This document shows, piece by piece, positions 27,988 to 37,994 of a stretch of 64,000 nt of DNA. The DNA is from Acidobacteriota bacterium (GTDB lineage: Bacteria > Actinomycetota > Acidimicrobiia > Acidimicrobiales > Microtrichaceae). The position numbers and the translations under genes were made by a program. The notes under the pieces were generated by a model. It had not been told where the DNA came from. It saw only the letters and a program-made list of their open reading frames with translations, and searched no databases. Each line of letters begins with the position of its first letter. Within the stretch, counting starts at the first letter, position 1. The stretch is from positions 46,216 through 110,215 of the forward strand of contig QEUP01000007.1 in the NCBI GenBank assembly GCA_003577145.1, given 5' to 3'.

Positions 27988-29196
27988 ATGGCTGAGCTCG
28001 TGACCGTCGCGGAGATAGAAGGGGCGAGGGAGGTCGTCGCCCCGGTCGCCCGCTACACGGAGCTGTTCGAGTCCGCGACCCTGTCGCGCATCAGGGGTGC
28101 CTCCGTTCTGTTGAAGGCGGAGCACCGTCAACGCACCGGTTCGTTCAAGATCCGCGGCGCCTACAACCACATCCACGCGCTGCCCGCCTCGGTCTCACAT
28201 GTGGTCGCGGCCTCTGCCGGCAATCATGCCCAAGGCGTCGCGCTGGCGGCGACGCTGACCGGCCGCAAGGCGACGATCTTCATGCCTGCCAACGCCTCGC
28301 TACCCAAGATCAGAGCCACCGAGGACTACGGGGCGGCGGTGAGGCTCGGGGGCGAGAACGTCGATGAGTGCATCGCTGCCGCAGCTGATTTCGCCAGCGG
28401 CGGGGGTGCCGCGGTCGTACCGCCGTTTGATGATCGAGCCGTCATCGCCGGCCAGGGCACCATCGGCCTCGAGATCGCCGAGGCCGCGCCCGAAGTCGCG
28501 TCGATACTGGTACCCGTCGGGGGTGGCGGGCTGGTGTCAGGCATCGCCGCAGCGTGTGCAGCCCGACTTAGGCGTGCTCGGGTCATCGGCGTCGAGGCCT
28601 CGGGTGCCGCAGCCATGCAGTTGTCGCTCGAAGCCGGCCGGCCGGTTCCGGCTCGTTCGCTGCAGACGATCGCCGACGGGATCGCGGTCAAGCAACCTTC
28701 CGAGCTGACCTTGGCCCATGTCGAAGCCCATGTCGAGGCCGTGGTCACCGTCACCGACGAGGAGATCACCAGGGCGTTGCTGCTGCTGCTCGAAAGAGAG
28801 AAGCAGCTGGTCGAGCCGGCGGGAGCCGCCGGCGTGGCCGCTCTTCTCGCCGGGGTCGTCCCCGGCGACGGGGTGGTGCTCGCTGTTCTGTCGGGAGGGA
28901 ACGCAGACCCGTTGGTCCTCACGCGGCTGATCGAGCACGGCCTGATCTCGGCCGGGCGCTTCGCGAGGTTCCGTATCCTCGTGCGGGACAAGCCCGGGCA
29001 GCTCTCCACCGCGGCGCGGATCATCGCCGACCTCGGCTTGAACGTCATCGACGTCGACCATCACCGCACCAGCTCCGACCTGGCGCTCGAGGAGGTCGAG
29101 CTCTACATGACCTGCGAGTGCCGGGGTGCCGACCAGCGCGACGAGGCCCTCGCGGCACTCGCAGACGCCGGGTTCGAGGTTGACGTAGTCAACTGA
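27988..29196 (+). CDS. ilvA: Threonine ammonia-lyase with C-terminal ACT domain
   Basis: A 402-aa PLP enzyme deaminating threonine (and serine) to 2-oxobutyrate for isoleucine synthesis. Lys54 in RTGSFKIRGAYNH binds PLP; the glycine loop is LVPVGGGGLVSG. The last ~75 residues (RILVRDKPGQLSTAARIIAD onward) form one ACT domain, as in the shorter, IlvA/TdcB-intermediate type; this is the likely site for amino-acid feedback. Start ATG 27988 is chosen; GTG 27976 in frame is possible, and neither has a clear SD. Confidence 0.94.
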   Translation: MAELVTVAEIEGAREVVAPVARYTELFESATLSRIRGASVLLKAEHRQRTGSFKIRGAYNHIHALPASVSHVVAASAGNHAQGVALAATLTGRKATIFMPANASLPKIRATEDYGAAVRLGGENVDECIAAAADFASGGGAAVVPPFDDRAVIAGQGTIGLEIAEAAPEVASILVPVGGGGLVSGIAAACAARLRRARVIGVEASGAAAMQLSLEAGRPVPARSLQTIADGIAVKQPSELTLAHVEAHVEAVVTVTDEEITRALLLLLEREKQLVEPAGAAGVAALLAGVVPGDGVVLAVLSGGNADPLVLTRLIEHGLISAGRFARFRILVRDKPGQLSTAARIIADLGLNVIDVDHHRTSSDLALEEVELYMTCECRGADQRDEALAALADAGFEVDVVN

Positions 29197-29249
29197 TGGC
29201 CCGGCGCTGACAGCGGGTAGCGGTCTGTTCGGACCGGTGAAGAGGAGGG

Positions 29250-29636
29250 TCAATACTCGGTGTTCTCGCGTAGCTGGGCGAACACGTCGGCTACCCGTGC
29301 GAGGGCGCCCTGGTACTCCAGGAGCCGCACGACGTCGCCCTGGACGCGCAGGCGATGTTGCAGGAACGCTGTCTGGGCACTCAGGCGGCCCGTCGCGATC
29401 GCGACGGCGGTGTCGTAGTCCTGGGAGAAGCAGATGTCGGGCTCGGCGTGTCGGCCGTGCCGGGCACTGACGCGACCCCGCTGGAACGACATGTGGAAGG
29501 CACTGTCACCTTCCGGAGCGAAGTGGATCTCCTGCTGCACGACCAGCTCGATACCACGGGTCGCCTCGGCAACGTCGTGCGCTGCGTCGAGAGCGGCGTC
29601 CAACGCGTCCACCCATTCCGCAGTCAGGAACCGCAT
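29250..29636 (-). CDS. SCP2 sterol-binding-fold protein
   Basis: A 128-aa soluble protein with the SCP2-like lipid-binding pattern: an N-terminal helix (AEWVDALDAALDAA), a strand segment (IELVVQQEIHF, SAFHMSFQRGRVSARHG), then CFSQDYDTAVAIATGRLSAQ and a C-terminal amphipathic helix. Such proteins bind a hydrophobic ligand; which one is unknown. Start ATG 29636 gives a compact domain; an upstream ATG would add 20 low-complexity residues. TAGGCT lies 10 nt before this start. It converges with ilvA. Confidence 0.8.
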   Translation of the reverse strand: MRFLTAEWVDALDAALDAAHDVAEATRGIELVVQQEIHFAPEGDSAFHMSFQRGRVSARHGRHAEPDICFSQDYDTAVAIATGRLSAQTAFLQHRLRVQGDVVRLLEYQGALARVADVFAQLRENTEY

Positions 29637-29722
29637 GAGGCCGCACAGCCTACTCCCGGCGTGGCTGGGCCCGGGTTCGGCCGGACCGGCCTTCAAAGTC
29701 GTCGCGCCTGACGCCGATACAG

Positions 29723-30721
29723 ATGGACATGAGCGACCCTGTCGCGCCTACGGACGGGACGATCGACTACTACTACGGCGGGATGATGCCTCGCGGAGGC
29801 CGCATCAACTGGTTCCAGTCGTTGCGCGGGCTGGGTCTGGTGTTGGAGGCCCTCTTCGTCGTCCTCGCGGGGTTGGGTCTGATCAGGGCCGTGTTGTGGG
29901 CCGGCTTGGGCCGCGAGGTCGAGGACCTCGTGTTCGATCGGATGACCATCGAGGAGTTCGGCGAAGCCAGCTCTGACTACAGCCAGGTGTCGCTGGTTTC
30001 GTGGGTCGTCATCGCGGTGACCGGCCTGCTGTTCGTGGTTTGGCTGTGGCGCGCCTATCGCAATCTGGACGCCTTCTCCGTGAGGATGAAGCGATTCCCG
30101 GACTTCTGGGTGTGGCTCGGTTGGTTCGTGCCGTTCATGCAGTTCTGGCGCCCGAAGCAGTTGATCAACGATGCCTGGAGGGGCTCGGAGCCGGGTGCGA
30201 GATACCCGGATGGCAGCTGGCTGAGCCGCCCGGTGCCGCTGCTCATGACCGCCTGGTGGGCCCTCTATGTGTTCACGACCTTCTCCGAGTTCGTCTCGGC
30301 CTGGTGGCTGTTCGACCTGACGGCTGAAGGTGTGAGCGCGTCGAATGGCTGGCGGCTGGCGACCGAGATCACCGTTGCGGTGGACGCGGTGCTCGCGGCG
30401 GCGGTGGTGCACCTGCTGACCGCCCGTCAGCATGCGCGCCACGACCTCATCCGGGCCGTGAGCCGTGACGCCGCCAGCCCTCCAGGCGGTGACGGCGGTA
30501 GGGACGTAGAAGTGGAGGAGACGGGAGACGCACGGGAGGCCGCACCGGCGGAGCTGGTAGCCGGTGCGGCCGATCCCTTCGTGCCGGCAGCCACATCCGA
30601 CCTCAAGCCCCGGATCGGAACGCCGGCCTGGCATCCCGATCCGCTCGGCCGGGCGGCCTACCGTTGGTTCGACGGCAGGCGCTGGACCGATCGTACGAGC
30701 GACAGCCGGGCCCGCGCCTGA
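29723..30721 (+). CDS. DUF4328/DUF2510 membrane protein
   Basis: A 332-aa protein with about six hydrophobic segments between residues ~38 and 235, matching the DUF4328 layout (LRAYRNLDAF-like WRAYRNLDAFS, FPDFWVWLGWFVPFMQFWRP). A polar, Glu/Ala-rich stretch follows, then a C-terminal DUF2510 motif (PAWHPDPLG ... WFDGRRWTD), a short actinobacterial module that often sits next to membrane domains. Function unknown. ATG 29723 or ATG 29729 (MSDPV) could be the start. It ends 3 bp from a convergent gene. Confidence 0.85.
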   Translation: MDMSDPVAPTDGTIDYYYGGMMPRGGRINWFQSLRGLGLVLEALFVVLAGLGLIRAVLWAGLGREVEDLVFDRMTIEEFGEASSDYSQVSLVSWVVIAVTGLLFVVWLWRAYRNLDAFSVRMKRFPDFWVWLGWFVPFMQFWRPKQLINDAWRGSEPGARYPDGSWLSRPVPLLMTAWWALYVFTTFSEFVSAWWLFDLTAEGVSASNGWRLATEITVAVDAVLAAAVVHLLTARQHARHDLIRAVSRDAASPPGGDGGRDVEVEETGDAREAAPAELVAGAADPFVPAATSDLKPRIGTPAWHPDPLGRAAYRWFDGRRWTDRTSDSRARA

Positions 30722-30724
30722 GCC

Positions 30725-31225
30725 TCATCCGGCGTCGGTAGCTGCCATCGAGGTCAAATCGAGCTGGGGCCGGCCGTAGAAGATGATGAGCGTCAAGGCG
30801 TTGGTGGTGGTTGCGGTGCAGCCGTCATAGCCCAACGAATGCCCCGGAGCCAACCCCCAGCCGATCAGGTTGCCGTCGCTGGTGACAGCGCCGAGCGTGA
30901 CATAGCGGCTCTCGGCGCTCCGCACGGTGAGGGTCTTGTAGTCGTAATAGCCGAACATCTTGCCTTCTGTCGAGACAACGCTGACTCCTTTGGCGTCGGT
31001 CGCGATCGCGACGTCGGCCTCGTCGAGCTCGCCGTAGAGGCCGAGGAGCTCTGCTGAGGCCTTGTCGGTCGGGCCACAGCCGGGGTTCTGGGCCTGTGCC
31101 GGCAGGGGTGTCAACGCCAGCAGCACGACGCTGAGGACGGCAACAATTGTCAGGCGGACCGCACGGGAGCGTATGCGCAGCTGTCTGGTGTCGCGGGTCG
31201 AAGCAAGAGCGGTTTGGGCGGGCAT
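30725..31225 (-). CDS. Secreted protein of unknown function
   Basis: A 166-aa exported protein. A basic N-region (RDTRQLRIRSRAVR) precedes a hydrophobic core (LTIVAVLSVVLLALTP) and a signal peptidase I site after PLPAQA (about residue 45). The mature ~120 residues contain two Cys (GCGP near its start and YDGCTA) that may form a disulphide, and Tyr-rich strands (KMFGYYDYKTLTVRSAESRY). AAGGA lies about 8 nt before the ATG. I do not recognise a family. Confidence 0.75.
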   Translation of the reverse strand: MPAQTALASTRDTRQLRIRSRAVRLTIVAVLSVVLLALTPLPAQAQNPGCGPTDKASAELLGLYGELDEADVAIATDAKGVSVVSTEGKMFGYYDYKTLTVRSAESRYVTLGAVTSDGNLIGWGLAPGHSLGYDGCTATTTNALTLIIFYGRPQLDLTSMAATDAG

Positions 31226-31364
31226 GTTCAATCCTTTCGGTTGCCCGGCGACAGGCGCCGCCGGCTGTACCCGCCGACTTCTCGCGGTGATCAACGCTCT
31301 CGTTACACCGGACGCTTACCTCCGCCTCGATCCGCTCGCTGTGACCGCGGTCGTGCCGGCGTGC

Positions 31365-31370
31365 GATAGT
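31365..31370 (+). promoter_or_regulatory. -10-like hexamer GATAGT, leaderless start
   Basis: GATAGT ends 6 nt before ATG 31377 with no Shine-Dalgarno sequence, matching the leaderless arrangement. It departs from the TAnnnT core by its first base. Confidence 0.35.
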
Positions 31371-31376
31371 GGGCAA

Positions 31377-32294
31377 ATGCCGGAACTGGATCCCAACGAC
31401 GAGCAGCGCCACACCCCGGGAGCCGAGCCCTTCTGGAACGAGTCGTACTACCTGGACTTCTTCGACGCCGAGGGGGGTCTGGGCGGCTACGTCCGTGTCG
31501 GCCTCTACCCGAACCTGGATGCCGTGTGGTACTGGGCCTGTCTGGTCGGTCCCGACCGGCGGCTTGTCACAGTGGTCGACCATGACGTCCCCCTACCGGC
31601 GAAAGACGACAGCCTCCAACTCCACCACGCGGCGCTGTGGGCGGACAACGTCATCGAGAAGCCGACCGAGCACATGAGGGTTGCCCTCGAGGCTCATGCC
31701 GTGTCCCTCGACGACCCTGCCGACACCTACCGCGGCCTGCGGGGCGACAAGGTCCCCCTTGCCATGGAACTCGACTGGGAGACCGACCGGTCCGCCTACC
31801 GCTGGCCCCCCATCCAGGATCGCTACGAGATCCCTTGTCGCGTCAGCGGCGAGATCCAGCTTGCGGAAGGGACCATCGAGTTCGACGGTTGGGGCCAGCG
31901 GGACCACTCGTGGGGGGTGCGGGACTGGTGGACCATGCCTTGGCACTGGGATGCCGGCCGCCTGGACGACGGCACCCGCTTCCACTGCAGCGGCGGCTTC
32001 GGTCCCGGCAGCGAGATCGGCTTCGGCTACATCCTTCCCGCCGGCTCGGACACCTTCGAGGACGTGACGAGCGTTGTCGTCGACGCCGACCTGGGCGACG
32101 AGGGGATCCCGCTGAAGGGTCAGGTCGAGATGAACGACCTGTCGCTGGAGGTAGAGCCCATCGCCTGGTCGCCGGTGCTGCTCGTCGCCCCCGACGGCCG
32201 GGAATCGCGGTTCCCGCGGGCCATGGCCCGGTTCACGGCCTCCGATGGCCGTAAGGGCCTGGGTTGGGTGGAGTGGAACCAGCCTCAACCCTGA
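31377..32294 (+). CDS. CrtC/AttH-like (lipocalin-type) protein, DUF7064-like
   Basis: A 305-aa soluble protein with no signal peptide. Two beta-rich halves are visible, and the second opens with the conserved signature GWGQRDHSWGVRDWW, found in hydroxyneurosporene-synthase (CrtC)/AttH-related proteins of actinobacteria. In that superfamily the fold binds hydrophobic substrates; hydration or dehydration chemistry is known only for some members. Here no carotenoid genes are near, so the substrate is unknown. Its 3' end overlaps the convergent gene by 10 bp. Confidence 0.8.
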   Translation: MPELDPNDEQRHTPGAEPFWNESYYLDFFDAEGGLGGYVRVGLYPNLDAVWYWACLVGPDRRLVTVVDHDVPLPAKDDSLQLHHAALWADNVIEKPTEHMRVALEAHAVSLDDPADTYRGLRGDKVPLAMELDWETDRSAYRWPPIQDRYEIPCRVSGEIQLAEGTIEFDGWGQRDHSWGVRDWWTMPWHWDAGRLDDGTRFHCSGGFGPGSEIGFGYILPAGSDTFEDVTSVVVDADLGDEGIPLKGQVEMNDLSLEVEPIAWSPVLLVAPDGRESRFPRAMARFTASDGRKGLGWVEWNQPQP

Positions 32295-33175
32295 GGAGCA
32301 AGTGAGGTCAGCTCGTAGGTGCCGTCCTCGGTGTAGGTGATCGTCCCGAGAGGTGAGTCTGTGTCGACGACGAGCCCTCGTATGGTCTTGAGGGGAAGCC
32401 CGTTCGCCGTCGAGAACCACCAGTCCGACTGCTGGCTACCGTCCTGCGCGCCGGTGATCTGGCGTTCCTGCCGATAGTGGTAGGCCTGCACCTCCTCGTC
32501 GCCCACGGTCAGGGTCTCGGTGCCGACGAGCTCGTAGCTGCCGCTGGTGGTGGTCGAGCCCGGGACCTGCTCGTTGGTGCCGACACAGGACTGGGTCCAC
32601 GAGTCACCGGGCTCGGCGTGCGGATCGATCATGGCGTTGGGAGGCTCACACTCGAACGTCGAGAGGTTCTCGATGGTGAAGGCGACGAAGTCCCATTTCT
32701 GGAAGGTGTGGCCCACCGTCTCCATCATCCGGTCTTCATCAGGGCAGAACAGCCAGTCCTGCCAGTGCCACTCGTTGTAGTCGATCTTGAACGTCCAGCA
32801 GCCGTCGGCGTTGTGGACGACCGACGCCGGCATCTGCTCGCCGTCCTCTTGGCTGTGGGGCGGGAAGGAGATCCGTTCTGTTCCTTCGCCGGCGTAGACG
32901 TAGAGGCCCTCTGCCGGCCTCAGCTTGACCACCGGCCCGTCGTTGCCGCTGTCGCCGAGGGTCGTGGTGGACGCCTGGAGCTCCTCGAGCGCCTCGGTCA
33001 AGGGGGCCTCGCCGGGCTTGCTGGTCACGTACTGCCAGATGAATACGCCTGCGCCGATTGCCAGCACGACGAGCACGGCAGCGAGGATGTAGGGCCAGCG
33101 GCGCCGACGTCTCGGTACGGCCTCGTCGTCGGCGGATTCGCTGCTGTCGGACTCCACGGCTTCGGGGGCAGTCAC
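32285..33175 (-). CDS. Membrane-anchored protein of unknown function
   Basis: A 296-aa protein with an acidic then Arg-rich cytoplasmic N-terminus (residues 1-27, ending RRRRRWPY), one membrane helix (~29-48) and a ~245-residue outer domain. The outer part has Cys-containing, Trp-rich stretches (GCWTFKIDYNEWHWQDWLFC, FECEPP, SCVG) and an extended beta-like C-terminal half (GTITYTEDGTYELTSL). Start is GTG 33175; no good SD is visible. It may form a unit with the sdh operon upstream only by read-through. No family is recognised. Confidence 0.75.
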   Translation of the reverse strand: MTAPEAVESDSSESADDEAVPRRRRRWPYILAAVLVVLAIGAGVFIWQYVTSKPGEAPLTEALEELQASTTTLGDSGNDGPVVKLRPAEGLYVYAGEGTERISFPPHSQEDGEQMPASVVHNADGCWTFKIDYNEWHWQDWLFCPDEDRMMETVGHTFQKWDFVAFTIENLSTFECEPPNAMIDPHAEPGDSWTQSCVGTNEQVPGSTTTSGSYELVGTETLTVGDEEVQAYHYRQERQITGAQDGSQQSDWWFSTANGLPLKTIRGLVVDTDSPLGTITYTEDGTYELTSLAPQG

Positions 33176-33242
33176 AGCAACACGATCCCGCGCCTCACCC
33201 GAACCGGGCTAGGGCCGAAGGACTCCCCCATGCCCAATCCCG

Positions 33243-33289
33243 TTCTTGGCAGCGTTTTCCGCGTATGGAGGGGGTATTGCTGCCAAGAA
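33243..33289. other. 11-bp inverted repeat between sdhB and the next gene
   Basis: TTCTTGGCAGC at 33243-33253 and GCTGCCAAGAA at 33279-33289 form a perfect 11-bp inverted repeat with a 25-nt spacer, 27 bp past the sdhB stop. On the minus strand it could end the sdh transcript, although the T-run is weak. A protein-binding role is the alternative. Confidence 0.5.
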
Positions 33290-33315
33290 GCGAGGGGGGG
33301 TGGCCATCGGCTCGT

Positions 33316-34086
33316 TCAGCCGACCTTCTTCTGGCCGTCCCGCTGGCGGTTGGTGAGCATGGCCTTGACGTAGTCCCGGTTCATCATGGCGATGAAGTCG
33401 AGCGAGATCTCCTTGGGACACGCCTCGTGGCACTCGCCGTAGTTGGTGCAGCTCCCGAAGAACAGCTCCATGGTCTCGACCATCTCCTGGGTGCGGCTCC
33501 ACCGCTGGGCCTGGCCCTGGGGCAACAGGTTGAGGTGCTGGACCTTTGCGGCCGTGAACAGCTGGGCCGCGCTGTTGGGGCAAGCTGCTACGCAGGCGCC
33601 GCAGCCAATGCACGCGGCGGCATCCATGGCGGCATCGGCCGACTCCTTGGGGACCGGGATGAGGTTGGCGTCTGGCGCCGAGCCGACACGGGCGGTGATG
33701 AACCCACCGGCCTCGACGATGCGGTCGAGCGCGGCGCGGTTGACCACCAGGTCCTTCACGATCGGGAAGGCGGCTGCCCGCCACGGCTCCACGGTGATGT
33801 GCTCGCCATCGGAGAACTCGCGCATGTGCAGCTGGCAGGTCGCGGTCGCCCGTTGCGGACCGTGTGCCTGGCCGTTGATCATCAGGCCACAGGTGCCGCA
33901 GATACCCTCCCGGCAGTCGCTGTCGAACTCGATGGGCTCGCGGCCCGCCTCGATGAGCCGCTCGTTCACCAGATCGAGCATCTCCAGGAAGGACATCTCG
34001 GGGCTGATGTCGGGCGCCTCGTATGTCTCGAAGCGGCCGGTGGCATCCGGTCCCGTCTGCCGCCAGACCTTCAGGGTGATGTGCAT
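33316..34086 (-). CDS. sdhB: Succinate dehydrogenase iron-sulfur subunit
   Basis: A 256-aa subunit with three cluster motifs: [2Fe-2S] in CREGICGTCGLM plus the later Cys (ATATC), [4Fe-4S] in CIGCGACVAACP, and [3Fe-4S] in CTNYGECHEACP. It passes electrons from the flavoprotein to quinone. The start at 34086 (MHITLKVWRQ) is chosen; an upstream in-frame ATG would overlap sdhA. It is third in the minus-strand order sdhC-sdhA-sdhB. The sequence resembles the mycobacterial Sdh1-type subunit rather than the E. coli type. Confidence 0.96.
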   Translation of the reverse strand: MHITLKVWRQTGPDATGRFETYEAPDISPEMSFLEMLDLVNERLIEAGREPIEFDSDCREGICGTCGLMINGQAHGPQRATATCQLHMREFSDGEHITVEPWRAAAFPIVKDLVVNRAALDRIVEAGGFITARVGSAPDANLIPVPKESADAAMDAAACIGCGACVAACPNSAAQLFTAAKVQHLNLLPQGQAQRWSRTQEMVETMELFFGSCTNYGECHEACPKEISLDFIAMMNRDYVKAMLTNRQRDGQKKVG

Positions 34087-34133
34087 CGCCTTGCTCTCCG
34101 GTCTCTCTCGTGCCTCGTGGGAGCTGCGGGGGC

Positions 34134-36056
<1,923 letters not shown>

Positions 36057-36072
36057 GCGGATCTCCCGACCC

Positions 36073-36846
36073 TCAGCCGATCACGCCGGTGAGGACCATC
36101 ACCGGGAACAAGACGTTGCCGGCGCCGATGGCGAACGCGAAGGCGCCCGCGAAGACGCGGCGTGCCTCGTTGTAGCGAGGGTTGTTGATTCCGAGGCTCT
36201 GGAACATGCTCCAGGCGCCGTGGTAGATGTGGATCGCCAGCGCGACGTTGGCGACGATGTAGAGGATCGCCACCGGCCAACGCGAGAAGCTCTCGACCAT
36301 GTTGTGGTAGACGTCACCGCGGATGAAGTCGGGGTTGGCCCAGCCCCAGGTGAGATCGGCGAGGTGGTAGGCGAGGTACAACAAGACGATGATCCCGGTC
36401 CACCTCATGGTTCGTGACGCGAAGTTGACCGCGATGTAGTCACGGCCACCCTGGTAGCGCTCGGGGCGGGACGAGATGTTCATACGGGTCAGCGAGTAGG
36501 CGGAGTGGATGTGCACGGCGAACGCCAGTATCAGCCCGATCCGCATCAGCCACAGGAGGTTGGTGCGGGGCACCAGATGGCCCCCCAGCTCCCTGAGCGA
36601 CTCGCCGTAGCTGTTGATCTCCTCCGGTCCGAGGTAGACCTTCATGTTCCCGAGCATGTGGACCAGCACGTAGCCGAGCAGCGCGATGCCCGACAGCGCC
36701 ATGACCCACTTCTTGCCCACTGCGGTGCGGTAGAAGCCGATGGGCCAGGGCAGCTTGCGCCTCGAGCGGCGCCGGTGGACCACGCCGGCCTCGGCTCCCG
36801 GCCGGGTCGCCACAGCCTGATCAGTGTCGGCGCTTGCTTGCGCCAT
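36073..36846 (-). CDS. sdhC: Succinate dehydrogenase cytochrome b membrane anchor
   Basis: A 257-aa single-chain anchor with about five membrane helices. Probable heme ligands lie in [35 protein letters not shown] and [16 protein letters not shown]. It is the type-B layout in which one subunit replaces the separate SdhC and SdhD. ATG 36846 is chosen because GAGGAG lies 5 nt upstream; GTG 36852 would add two residues. First gene of sdhCAB. The 177 bp upstream hold a GTTC-ACAAGC-GAAC half-palindrome but no convincing promoter. Confidence 0.95.
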   Translation of the reverse strand: MAQASADTDQAVATRPGAEAGVVHRRRSRRKLPWPIGFYRTAVGKKWVMALSGIALLGYVLVHMLGNMKVYLGPEEINSYGESLRELGGHLVPRTNLLWLMRIGLILAFAVHIHSAYSLTRMNISSRPERYQGGRDYIAVNFASRTMRWTGIIVLLYLAYHLADLTWGWANPDFIRGDVYHNMVESFSRWPVAILYIVANVALAIHIYHGAWSMFQSLGINNPRYNEARRVFAGAFAFAIGAGNVLFPVMVLTGVIG

Positions 36847-37023
36847 GCGCACTCCTCGACCCTCGAAACACGACGTCTGAAGCTACACAGCACGCCGGAT
36901 CCCGCCCAAAACGGCGACTCCGGCCGGCTCTTGTTCGCTTGTGAACGCCAACAGCGTAACCGCGCCCGGTATCGCGGCGGCCTACGAGTTGGCGATGGCC
37001 CCATCGTTGCCGGCGATGGGCGA

Positions 37024-37815
37024 TCAGTTGCCCGGCGGTGAGGCCGCCGGCGCGGTCGGGCCGGGATCCTCATCGGTACCGACCAGGAGCGAGACGAGGC
37101 GCGACCGGTCAGGGTCGGTGCCGCCGCGTGAAGAGAGGTCGACCTCGTCGATGAGCTTTCCGTCGCGCATGAGCAGGACGCGATCCGCGTGCGTCGCCAC
37201 GGTCGGGTCATGGGTCACCACGACGATCGTCTGCCCGGCAGCGTTGAGTGTCCCGAGGAGTCGCACCACATCACGTCCCGTGGACCGGTCCAGGCTGCCG
37301 GTCGGTTCATCGGCCAGGATCGCCGCCGGTTCGCGGGTGAGCGCGCGAGCGATGGCGACCCGCTGCTGCTCGCCACCGGAGAGCTCACCCGGAAGGAGAT
37401 CACCCCGCTCGAGCATGCCGACCGCGGCGAGCAAGTCGTCGACTCTTCGACGGTCCTTCGGGCTGCGCCGCCTACCCACCAGGAGCGGCAGTTCGACGTT
37501 CTCGCGTGCGCTCAGCACTGGGACGAGGTTGAACGCCTGGAACACGAAACCGATCTCGTCCCGGCGGACGAGCGTACGTTCACGGTCGCTCATCTCCGAC
37601 ACGGAGTGGCGCCCAATCACAACGTCGCCGTGGCTGGGTGTGTCGAGCGCGCCCAGCAGGTGCAGGAGCGTGGACTTGCCGCAACCCGAGGGCCCCATGA
37701 TGGCGACGAACTCGCCTGCCTTGATTGTGAGGCTGACGTCGCGAACCGCAGCGACGGCTCCGTCACCTTCGCCATAGACCTTGCCGAGCGCGATGCCCTC
37801 GATCATGGGACGCAT
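37024..37815 (-). CDS. ABC transporter ATPase, MacB/LolD type
   Basis: A 263-aa ATPase with Walker A GPSGCGKST, signature LSGGEQQRVAIARAL and Walker B AAILADEPTGSLD, a combination typical of the MacB/LolD/FtsE subfamily that works with FtsX-like permeases. The likely partner is the permease at 37995, which is transcribed in the opposite direction. SD GGAGGAGA precedes ATG 37815. The C-terminal ~35 residues are Pro/Ala-rich and probably disordered. Confidence 0.93.
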   Translation of the reverse strand: MRPMIEGIALGKVYGEGDGAVAAVRDVSLTIKAGEFVAIMGPSGCGKSTLLHLLGALDTPSHGDVVIGRHSVSEMSDRERTLVRRDEIGFVFQAFNLVPVLSARENVELPLLVGRRRSPKDRRRVDDLLAAVGMLERGDLLPGELSGGEQQRVAIARALTREPAAILADEPTGSLDRSTGRDVVRLLGTLNAAGQTIVVVTHDPTVATHADRVLLMRDGKLIDEVDLSSRGGTDPDRSRLVSLLVGTDEDPGPTAPAASPPGN

Positions 37816-37909
37816 CGCGTGATCTCCTCCGGTGCGGACACCCGGCATCTCAGCTACGCCCGGGGCGGGTCCGCTGTGAGAACACGAACTCGAACAAGCC
37901 GACCACTCC

Positions 37910-37915
37910 TGTCAA
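37910..37915 (-). promoter_or_regulatory. -35-like TTGACA in the divergent ATPase/permease gap
   Basis: TGTCAA on the plus strand reads as a perfect TTGACA towards the ATPase gene. The sequence 17-18 bp downstream (CGAGTT) is a poor -10, so this is only a candidate. No other clear site is seen in the 179-bp gap (37816-37994). Confidence 0.2.
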
Positions 37916-37994
37916 CCTCCGGCGGTAGTATCCCAGTAGCTTCGTGGTCGGTCCAGCGTCGTTGCCGGCACCGTACCCGTGCGGGGGGTTCCTG

